Below the pieces are notes generated by a model. That model made no database searches and was not told the origin of the DNA. It worked only from the letters and a program-made list of their open reading frames with translations. Below, in pieces: positions 8,102-14,825 of a stretch of DNA of 43,932 nt. The first letter of the stretch is position 1. Every line of letters starts with the position of its first letter. The stretch lies in NCBI GenBank assembly GCA_027483645.1, contig JAIXUD010000018.1:1-43932 (forward strand), written 5' to 3'. This stretch comes from Sphingobacteriales bacterium. GTDB lineage: Bacteria > Bacteroidota > Bacteroidia > Chitinophagales > CAIOSU01. Position numbers and translations under genes: made by a program.

Positions 8102-8956
8102 TTACCAACGGCTTAATACGTCAATTTGGGTCTTAGGATTGCGGTCGCCGTTGGGGTCTATAGCAATACCTTCGTTTACTTCTACGAAAATTGGAATTCC
8201 CCTCTCTTTCAAGCACAAGTCAATATTATTATCATTGTCATTCAGGTCTGCTAATTTGAAAGGATTAACTGTAGTTGTATCCGACCCATTTACCATAGTG
8301 ATTTTGAAATCCTTGAGTTCCCTGTCGCCAAGCTCAATTTCATTAACGGATCTAACTCCTCCAGACCATACCACCTTTACAACCATTTGAGTTTCATCTC
8401 TAGGACAATCACATCCCCTGCCATTTTTAACGTAAGGATAGTCTTTGGTAAAGGAGAAATACTCTGCATAGCTTAATATCGGCCCAGCTTCCAATCGAAT
8501 CACCTGTTGCTCCTGTCCCTTAAAGTTTTTACCAGACCTGCTCATTAAATTGTCTATAATTTTAACTGTAGCTGGCTGATTTTCAGAAGAACCGTATTCT
8601 CCAATCAATAGTATTGTTCTTAACTCAAATGCTTCGTTGGCTGGAAGCAATGAAACGGCAATAGGGATGTGCTTTGATCCGTTTTGCGTGGTGATTTCAA
8701 AGTCTGAGGCATCTAGTGTTTCAGGGTCTATTTCTTGTGAAAGCACTATTGGCATGCCGTCTTTATGATAAGCTTTGGTTGAAATTCGAAGCGCTTTAGC
8801 TGTAAGGCCATTATCGAGTCCAAAAAACGCACTCATAATTTTTACCCCTCGAGAATTTTCAATTTCGGGTACCATTTTCGACTCAACCACTGCAACTTGC
8901 TTGCAACCACTAGCGATTGAAAGTATCGTTATCAGAATGGCAAGTGCTCTTTTCAT
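8102..8956 (-). CDS. Uncharacterised lipoprotein of the sulfatase operon
   Basis: A 284-residue lipoprotein. I chose the ATG at 8956 because it gives a clean signal, KRALAILITILSIASGCKQ, with lipobox IASGC; an in-frame upstream extension would add 18 residues before the signal. The mature part is probably beta-rich and contains GRGCDCPRDETQ (a CDC cluster) and, near the C-terminus, acidic stretches DLNDNDNNID and DPNGDRNPKTQ that could bind calcium. I do not recognise the family. It sits between the Crp/Fnr gene and the DJ-1-like gene on the same strand, so it is probably co-expressed with the sulfatase and may bind the sulfated substrate or hold the enzymes at the envelope (inference). Confidence 0.75.
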   Translation of the reverse strand: MKRALAILITILSIASGCKQVAVVESKMVPEIENSRGVKIMSAFFGLDNGLTAKALRISTKAYHKDGMPIVLSQEIDPETLDASDFEITTQNGSKHIPIAVSLLPANEAFELRTILLIGEYGSSENQPATVKIIDNLMSRSGKNFKGQEQQVIRLEAGPILSYAEYFSFTKDYPYVKNGRGCDCPRDETQMVVKVVWSGGVRSVNEIELGDRELKDFKITMVNGSDTTTVNPFKLADLNDNDNNIDLCLKERGIPIFVEVNEGIAIDPNGDRNPKTQIDVLSRW

Positions 8957-9062
8957 GTTAAAGCAAGTATTCAATGCCCATTGGGGGGGTACCAATTTCA
9001 TTGCAAACATAGCCCGTCATAAATCGAGAAAACTCAACAAATGTTGAGAAAAGCAAGTGGCG

Positions 9063-9635
9063 TTAAACTTTTTTCCGGAGCCTACTCAATTGGGTGGGGG
9101 TTACACCAATCATGTTCGCAATAAATTTGAGTGGAAACTCAATTAAAAGGTTTGGATAGTTGCTGACAATAAAAGCATACCGCTCTTTAGCTGAACCTGT
9201 AAGAAACAAAATTTGTCTTTTGCTATATTTAGCGGCTTCGTCAGCTAAATGTTCCCTGATAAGTATATTATAGGCAAGATTTGTCTCTAACAATTTTCTA
9301 TGGGCGCTGATTGAAGCTACCAAAGCGGTTGAGTCTTCCAAAAATTGCAACATAAATGCTGTAGCACTGCTATCGCGAACACTTATCAGATCTGCAAGAA
9401 AATGATTTTTTTCAATAATTGCATTGGTTATTTCATTGCCCATTGAGTTGATGATAACGGCCCTCGCACTTCCTTTAATGATGAAGGCCAATTCCTTTGA
9501 TACCGAGCCATTTTTTTTGAACAGTTCTCCCTTTTCAAAATCACGTTGCGTGAAAATGCCATTGATAGCGGCGATTTCTTCCTCACGAGGATTCCTTACC
9601 CTTGCTCGAACTAAAGTTTCTAATGGCGATTCCAT
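9063..9635 (-). CDS. Crp/Fnr-family transcriptional regulator
   Basis: A 190-residue protein. Residues ~25-115 form a cyclic-nucleotide-binding-like beta roll (FTQRDFEKGELFKKNGSVSK, ELAFIIKGSARAVI), and the C-terminus ends in a helix-turn-helix, FIANMIGVTPTQLSRLRKKV, preceded by SAKERYAFIVSNYP. This is the usual form in Bacteroidota, where the HTH lies at the very end of the protein. No Cys cluster is present, so it is not an FeS Fnr. It is the first gene of the minus-strand run that continues with the lipoprotein, DJ-1, sulfatase and FGE genes (106 bp to the lipoprotein start), and it is the natural candidate for controlling them, possibly autoregulated. It diverges from the monooxygenase at 9899. 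Confidence 0.9.
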   Translation of the reverse strand: MESPLETLVRARVRNPREEEIAAINGIFTQRDFEKGELFKKNGSVSKELAFIIKGSARAVIINSMGNEITNAIIEKNHFLADLISVRDSSATAFMLQFLEDSTALVASISAHRKLLETNLAYNILIREHLADEAAKYSKRQILFLTGSAKERYAFIVSNYPNLLIEFPLKFIANMIGVTPTQLSRLRKKV

Positions 9636-9718
9636 TTAGCGGCTATCTTGACTTTGGTTTGATAGTAAGCAAATATAAGGGTAATTTTTATCCCCCATCT
9701 AGCGCAAGTATACCCGCC

Positions 9719-9803
9719 CTCCCCATCTACCACAAGCATTTTTCAAGCTTGTGGCTTTTAATAACGTAAGCATCTGCTTACTTTTCCACCTTAGCGGAAA
9801 CAC
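9719..9803 (+). repeat. Two-hairpin structured repeat, copy 2
   Basis: Hairpin CCACAAGC(9 nt)GCTTGTGG at 9730-9754 and hairpin GTAAGC(ATCT)GCTTAC at 9766-9781, then CTTAGCGGAAACAC. The paired bases differ from copy 1 but pairing is kept. A partial copy of the repeat head (CCCATCTAGCGCAAG) lies at 9694-9708. Confidence 0.8.
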
Positions 9804-9898
9804 AGGGCGAAATGTCAGCAGGCTTTTACAAGTTCCTGCTTAATCCCCGCTCTACTTTTTCCGCATAAACAGCTATATTTGGTTACAATCCAACCGAT

Positions 9899-11362
9899 AT
9901 GAGCACTATACCTGCCAGCGTTCCTTTTTATGATGTAATTGTGGTAGGCGCGGGCCTATCGGGTATTGGGGCGGGCTACCATTTGCAAAATGAATGCCCC
10001 GATAGGACTTTTGCCATATTGGAAAGTAGGGCCAGCATGGGCGGCACTTGGGATTTGTTTAAGTACCCCGGCATCCGCTCCGATTCGGATATGTATACGC
10101 TTGGGTTCCCCTTCAACCCCTGGAAAAGCGATAAAACCTTGGCCGACGGCCCGGCTATATTGCAATACATTAAAGATACGGCTGCCAAATTCGGCATCGA
10201 TAAAAAGATACAATACCACCATAAAGTAACCGATGCATCTTGGAGCGATGCCGAGAAACTGTGGACCGTTACACTAGCCTCCAACGAGCAGGTACCTTAT
10301 ACGCAGTTGCAGTGCCGTTTTTTAACCATGTGCAGCGGCTACTACGATTACAAAAGCGGCTATTTGCCGGAGTTTACTGGTAAGGATACATTCGAAGGGC
10401 AAATCGTTCATCCGCAGCAGTGGACAACGGACTTGGATTATACAAACAAGAAGGTAATCGTAATTGGTAGTGGTGCCACAGCGGTAACCCTGGTGCCCGA
10501 GTTGGCCAAAAAAGCAGCCCATGTAACCATGTTGCAGCGCACACCCACCTATATTGCAGCCGTGCCCGGTACCGATAAGATAGCCGGTGCATTAAAAAAG
10601 GTATTGCCAGAAAAGCTAGCCTACAGCGTAATAAGGTGGAAGAACATTATGCTGGCCATAGGCGTGTTCAACTTCTCCAAGAAGTGGCCCCAAACCATGC
10701 GGAGGCTGATACAGAAGGGAGCGAAAAAGAGCATAGGCACCGCTTACGAGCAAAAGCACTTTGACCCACCATACAACCCCTGGGACCAGCGCATGTGCCT
10801 AATACCCGATGCGGATTTGTTCCGCTCCATACGCCAAGGTACTGCCGATATAGTAACGGACCAGATTGAACGGTTTACCCCTAAAGGTATTCTATTGAAA
10901 TCGGGCGCAGAACTGGATGCGGATTTGATTGTAACTGCTACGGGGCTTAAGCTGCAACTGCTAGGCGGCATGAGCATGCACATTAATGGTGCACTGGTGG
11001 ACTCTGGCAAAACCCATGCTTACCGCGGCGTAATGTTTAGCGATATACCCAACTTTGCCTTTACAGTGGGCTATACCAACGCTTCTTGGACCTTGAAGTG
11101 CGACCTGAGCCTTCAGTTTGTAACCAAAGTACTACGATACATGGCAGCGCACAACCATGAGGTGGTAACCCCGCGTTTCGATAACAATGCCTTTACCTCT
11201 GAGCCACTGCTAGACTTTAACGCCGGCTATGTGCTGCGTGCGGCCGATATGCTGCCCAAGCAAGGTTCTAAGCACCCGTGGAAAGTGTACCAAAACTATG
11301 TGCGCGATTTAATTTCGCTTAAGTGGAGTGGCGTTAATGATAAGTATTTGGAGTATCGGTAG
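9899..11362 (+). CDS. ethA: EthA-like flavin monooxygenase (Baeyer-Villiger type)
   Basis: A 487-residue FAD/NADPH monooxygenase, nearly the same length as mycobacterial EthA, which it resembles along its length. Motifs: FAD Rossmann VVGAGLSGIGAGYHLQ near residue 15, then GGTWDLFKYPGIRSDSDMY; the BVMO fingerprint FxGxxxHxxxW as FEGQIVHPQQW; the NADPH Rossmann VIVIGSGATAVTLVPELA; and VTATGL near residue 345. Such enzymes insert oxygen next to ketones or oxidise S and N atoms. The protein is soluble and cytoplasmic. It is divergent from the Crp/Fnr gene; the intervening 263 bp contain the structured repeat and a possible -7 element TATATTTG at 9874-9881 with no clear -33 partner. Natural substrate unknown. 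Confidence 0.92.
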   Translation: MSTIPASVPFYDVIVVGAGLSGIGAGYHLQNECPDRTFAILESRASMGGTWDLFKYPGIRSDSDMYTLGFPFNPWKSDKTLADGPAILQYIKDTAAKFGIDKKIQYHHKVTDASWSDAEKLWTVTLASNEQVPYTQLQCRFLTMCSGYYDYKSGYLPEFTGKDTFEGQIVHPQQWTTDLDYTNKKVIVIGSGATAVTLVPELAKKAAHVTMLQRTPTYIAAVPGTDKIAGALKKVLPEKLAYSVIRWKNIMLAIGVFNFSKKWPQTMRRLIQKGAKKSIGTAYEQKHFDPPYNPWDQRMCLIPDADLFRSIRQGTADIVTDQIERFTPKGILLKSGAELDADLIVTATGLKLQLLGGMSMHINGALVDSGKTHAYRGVMFSDIPNFAFTVGYTNASWTLKCDLSLQFVTKVLRYMAAHNHEVVTPRFDNNAFTSEPLLDFNAGYVLRAADMLPKQGSKHPWKVYQNYVRDLISLKWSGVNDKYLEYR

Positions 11363-11674
11363 GTTTTTGGGCGACAAAGGGTGAGCGAAGTAGCTTATAG
11401 CATTTCGCCGACGGCATTATTGCGGTGGTAGTTTTTTACCCAACTTACAATAGTGCAAACTGCCCCATTTGGGATATATATTTCCCAAGTATGTAAAGCT
11501 ATTTGCTCACAATAGTTGGCGGCAATATCAACAGTTGCTTATTGTTTGCATAGGCAGCGAAACCGCATACATAATGCCAGTGCCATTACAATGTGTTTCA
11601 ATAATGATTTGCGGTGGATTTTTTAGGCGTAGGCATAAGCTTTGCTGATAATTGGTCAACTAAAAACAGATACC
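11363..11674 (+). other. Intergenic, no gene seen
   Basis: 312 bp of moderate AT content between the monooxygenase and a 44-residue miniprotein. I see no ORF with coding character, RNA gene or strong hairpin. The promoter of the miniprotein should lie here but could not be fixed. Confidence 0.5.
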
Positions 11675-11809
11675 ATGTCAGACGACAAAAAAATCCAAGG
11701 TACCCCAAACAAAGGTACAGTGGCCCCAAAACCTGCTTTCGGCGATAAAAGAACCAACGACAGCCAAGAGAAGCACCAAGGTGGAAAAGACCAAGCCCGC
11801 AAGGCTTAA
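11675..11809 (+). CDS. Small hydrophilic protein (44 aa)
   Basis: ATG at 11675 to TAA at 11807-11809. The product starts MSDDKKIQGTPNKG and ends KHQGGKDQARKA. It is lysine- and glutamine-rich with no hydrophobic segment, so probably disordered and cytoplasmic. A hairpin followed by a T-run lies about 20 bp after the stop, consistent with a short monocistronic gene. I do not recognise it; small basic hydrophilic proteins of this kind are often stress or stationary-phase products (inference). Confidence 0.6.
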   Translation: MSDDKKIQGTPNKGTVAPKPAFGDKRTNDSQEKHQGGKDQARKA

Positions 11810-11831
11810 TCCATCTCGATCCTAGCATACG

Positions 11832-11868
11832 GCAGGTCATCTCATTTATTGGGGTGGCCTGTTTTTTT
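11832..11868 (+). terminator. Terminator after the 44-aa protein
   Basis: Stem CAGGTCA(TC)...(GG)TGGCCTG with one G-T pair, followed directly by TTTTTTT. Confidence 0.7.
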
Positions 11869-11931
11869 GCTAAACTTCATCTGCTCCAATGGCGCACTAC
11901 AATCTACAACTAATCAATATCCTATTAAATA

Positions 11932-11945
11932 ATGACCTAGGTCAT
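11932..11945. promoter_or_regulatory. Perfect 14-bp palindrome upstream of the cytochrome/photolyase genes
   Basis: ATGACCTAGGTCAT is fully self-complementary and lies ~95 bp before the 12041 gene. It could be a dimeric repressor or activator site. The regulator is not identified. Confidence 0.4.
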
Positions 11946-12040
11946 CATTTAACTACTAGCTAAAGTTTACCTTCAATATATCTATAGGTTTTAAGCCAAG
12001 CCCTGGTTTTTACGTTTCACTATTATTTAATGTTAACGGT

Positions 12041-12364
12041 ATGAATAAGTTCGTTTATCCCTTGTTGTTTGGTGCAGCTATACTGCTCACCTTGTTTTCT
12101 GCCTGCAAAAAGTATAACGCGAAATGCGATGGGTCGAACCCCACCTACAATGCAGAAGTGAAAAGCATTATTAATGCTAATTGCACCAATAGCGGCTGCC
12201 ACCCAAGCTATAATAGCTACAATGGCCTGCGCGCTATTTTAAACAACGGAAATTTTTCGAAAGAGGTGCTGGAGAACCAATCAATGCCGCAAGGTGGCAG
12301 TCTATCCAATAGCGAGTTGGACCTATTGCAGTGCTGGCATGAGAATGGCTACCCAGAGAGCTAA
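12041..12364 (+). CDS. Small c-type-cytochrome-like lipoprotein
   Basis: A 107-residue protein. A signal peptide ends at lipobox LFSAC (Cys22). The mature domain has NCTNSGCHPSY, a CX4CH version of the haem c motif, and ends with MPQGGSLSNSELDLLQCWHENG, the pattern seen in small Bacteroidota cytochromes where Met is the likely axial ligand and is followed by SxxEL..I..W. It would sit on the periplasmic face of a membrane and carry one electron. The spacing of four residues instead of two between the cysteines is a known variant, but haem attachment is not certain; the extra Cys residues (29, 98) could form a disulfide. It is the first of three same-strand genes leading to the photolyase, separated from the next by 286 bp. 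Confidence 0.75.
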   Translation: MNKFVYPLLFGAAILLTLFSACKKYNAKCDGSNPTYNAEVKSIINANCTNSGCHPSYNSYNGLRAILNNGNFSKEVLENQSMPQGGSLSNSELDLLQCWHENGYPES

Positions 12365-12630
12365 TAGCTGCAGCTACACATTACTGTTGGCTACTGGGGG
12401 GTATAACTAACCCCCAAATAGTCTCCCTACCCATCTGTTTCAACTGTTGTGGCTGTACTCTGTTAGCCAAGCTTGATGGAGCCTGCCTTCAAGCGGTGCG
12501 CTGCATAGCACAACATCAATCACCACCCCCTAACTTTTACCGCCCGGCATTGTTTGGTACTTCAGGCTACAGAAACAACACCCAACATACGAAAATACCA
12601 TACAGCACTAAATAAAGCCAACTAAACATG

Positions 12631-12647
12631 GCTTCAACTGTTGAAGC
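12631..12647. repeat. Hairpin immediately upstream of the 12651 start
   Basis: GCTTCAA(CTG)TTGAAGC, perfect 7-bp arms, ends 3 bp before the ATG, so it would occlude the ribosome-binding region of the mRNA. The segment GTTGAAGCTACA also occurs at 42554. Confidence 0.5.
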
Positions 12648-12650
12648 TAC

Positions 12651-13052
12651 ATGCAAATATCTATTCTACTCATTGATTTCGGATTGGTTGTATTGGCTTG
12701 GATGGTTCAGTTAATTGTGTACCCAGGCTTTGCTTTTTATGCCCCTAGCGACTTGAAACGTTGGCATGGCCTATACACCAAGCGCATTAGTCTATTGGTG
12801 ATGCCGCTGATGCTTGCCCAATTGCTGTTGCATGGTATGCTGCTGCTTTGGCAACCAGATGTGGTCTCTATTGTATCCATTGCTTTAATAGCGGGCATTT
12901 GGGGCAGTACTTTTATGCAGGCGGTGCCATTGCACAACCAGATAGCCGATAACCCCGATACGGAAACCATAGCCCGCATGCTTACTAATGCCAACTTGGT
13001 GAGGTCCATAGGTTGGACAATGGTTTTCCTGTTAACGCTATCTTATTTCTAG
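12651..13052 (+). CDS. Small integral membrane protein next to the photolyase
   Basis: A 133-residue protein with four predicted membrane helices (approximately residues 4-24, 45-66, 72-92 and 114-132). Short conserved-looking loops include VYPGFAFY near the end of TM1, KRWHGLYTKRIS before TM2, and MQAVPLHNQIA after TM3, with His and Arg that could bind a cofactor. I do not have a firm family name. It lies 85 bp upstream of the FeS photolyase on the same strand and is probably co-expressed with it. A link to redox supply or light sensing is only a guess from position. Confidence 0.7.
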   Translation: MQISILLIDFGLVVLAWMVQLIVYPGFAFYAPSDLKRWHGLYTKRISLLVMPLMLAQLLLHGMLLLWQPDVVSIVSIALIAGIWGSTFMQAVPLHNQIADNPDTETIARMLTNANLVRSIGWTMVFLLTLSYF

Positions 13053-13136
13053 GGTTTTTGCCAAAGCAAGCCCACCGTCTCGGCAACAAATTTCCCGCCG
13101 CCCCAACCTTTACCACCTATCCTTGTTTGGTATTTC

Positions 13137-14684
13137 ATGCTGCACCAACAACACCCCACCCTGCGCCTTATACTGGGCGACCAACTGAATAGCCAACATA
13201 GCTGGTACGCCACCGCCGATGCGCAAACCCTGTATGTGATGATGGAGATGCGCCAGGAGACCGACTATGTGGCGCACCACGTGCAGAAGGTGGTAGGCTT
13301 CTTTTTGGCGATGCGGCAGTTCGCACAACAACTGCAGTCGGCGGGGCATCAAGTGCTTTACCTACAATTGGATGACCCCCGCAACCAGCAGACCCTGCCC
13401 GATAACCTGCGCTGGATAATTGATCAGCACCAATGTAAAACCTTTCAATACCAACTGCCCGACGAATACCGGCTGGATGTGCAATTGAAGCAAATAGGGG
13501 AGGAGTTGGGCATTGCTACGGAGGCTTTTGATACGGAGCACTTCCTTACCACGCGCGACGAGCTGGCTACCTTTTTTAAGGGTAAGAAAACGTACCTGAT
13601 GGAGAGTTTCTACCGCCACATGCGCCGCAAACACGGCATAATGATGGACGGCAACGAACCCCTCACTGGCCAATGGAACTATGATGCCGATAACCGCAAA
13701 AGCCTGCCCGACCAAGCCACCGTGCCGCCGCCGCTGATGTGGCGTCACAATGCTACCGAGGTAGTGCAAATGATACAGGCCCATGGCGTGGAAACTATAG
13801 GCAGTATAGATGCCGAGGCTTTTATGTGGCCCATAAACCGCAGCGAGAGCCTGGAATTACTTGCGCACTTTACCACTCATTGCCTGCCGCTTTTCGGTAC
13901 TTATGAGGATGCTATGCATAGCAAGCATTGGTCGGTGTTCCATTCGCGGCTGTCGTTTAGCATGAATGTGAAAATACTCTCGCCGAGGGAGGTGGTGGAT
14001 GCCGCCATACAAGCTTGGCAGCAACGCCCCGATAAGATAACGATAGCGCAAATTGAGGGTTTCGTAAGGCAAATAATTGGCTGGCGCGAATATATGCGCG
14101 GCATTTATTGGGCGCAAATGCCCAGCTTTGGGCAGCTTAACTACTTTAACCACCAGCGCCCGCTGCCACAATGGTACTGGACTGGCGAAACCAAGATGCG
14201 CTGCATGCAGTTTGCTTTAGGCCAAAGCCTTACCAAAGCGTATGCGCACCACATTCAGCGGCTCATGATAACGGGCAACTTTGCCCTGCTAGCGGGCATA
14301 CACCCCGACCAGATTGACGAGTGGTACTTGGGCGTGTATATGGATGCGCTGGAGTGGGTGGAGATAACCAACACGCGCGGCATGAGCCAGTTTGCCGATG
14401 GCGGCATAGTGGGTACCAAGCCCTACGTGAGCAGTGCCAACTACATAAACAAAATGAGCAACTACTGCAAAGGCTGCCACTACGATGCCAAGGACAAAAC
14501 CGGCGAAAAGGCCTGCCCCTTCAATAGCCTGTACTGGCACTTTTACCACCGCCACCGCGCGCTGCTGGGTGGCAACCCGCGCATAGGCATGGTTTACCCC
14601 ACCTGGGACCGCATGAAGCCCGCCGACCAACAAGCGATACTTGCCAAGGCCGAGCTGTATTTGGGGAATTTGGATAGGTTGTAG
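13137..14684 (+). CDS. FeS-cluster photolyase/cryptochrome (PhrB-type, (6-4) photolyase family)
   Basis: A 515-residue flavoprotein of the FeS bacterial cryptochrome/photolyase group, which repairs (6-4) photoproducts using FAD, a lumazine-type antenna and a 4Fe-4S cluster. The N-terminal antenna domain starts LRLILGDQLN. Four cysteines, C356 (KMRCMQ), C444 and C447 (YCKGC) and C460 (KACPF), have spacings of 88, 3 and 13 residues, the same as the cluster ligands recalled for Agrobacterium PhrB (C350, C438, C441, C454). Further family segments are EFVRQIIGWREYMRG-like (FVRQIIGWREYMRG here), SLTKAYAHHIQRLMITGNFA, and YVSSANYINKMSNYC. It is full length. Upstream on the same strand are a membrane protein and a haem lipoprotein. 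The DASH and class I groups lack this Cys set. Confidence 0.93.
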   Translation: MLHQQHPTLRLILGDQLNSQHSWYATADAQTLYVMMEMRQETDYVAHHVQKVVGFFLAMRQFAQQLQSAGHQVLYLQLDDPRNQQTLPDNLRWIIDQHQCKTFQYQLPDEYRLDVQLKQIGEELGIATEAFDTEHFLTTRDELATFFKGKKTYLMESFYRHMRRKHGIMMDGNEPLTGQWNYDADNRKSLPDQATVPPPLMWRHNATEVVQMIQAHGVETIGSIDAEAFMWPINRSESLELLAHFTTHCLPLFGTYEDAMHSKHWSVFHSRLSFSMNVKILSPREVVDAAIQAWQQRPDKITIAQIEGFVRQIIGWREYMRGIYWAQMPSFGQLNYFNHQRPLPQWYWTGETKMRCMQFALGQSLTKAYAHHIQRLMITGNFALLAGIHPDQIDEWYLGVYMDALEWVEITNTRGMSQFADGGIVGTKPYVSSANYINKMSNYCKGCHYDAKDKTGEKACPFNSLYWHFYHRHRALLGGNPRIGMVYPTWDRMKPADQQAILAKAELYLGNLDRL

Positions 14685-14825
14685 AGGGGATGCATTCCGC
14701 CATATCAAGCTGGAACTACAGTTACCAGCAAACTTCATCTAAAATTACCTAACCTTCGGTAATTCGGGCACTCTCGAATTTAGTAATATCGGTATTATTT
14801 TAATACGCTACTAATCATCCAAACC

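Noticed and set aside
13362-14171. Two minus-strand ORFs inside the photolyase gene
   Set aside because: The photolyase frame is intact with all cluster cysteines; the complements are shadows.
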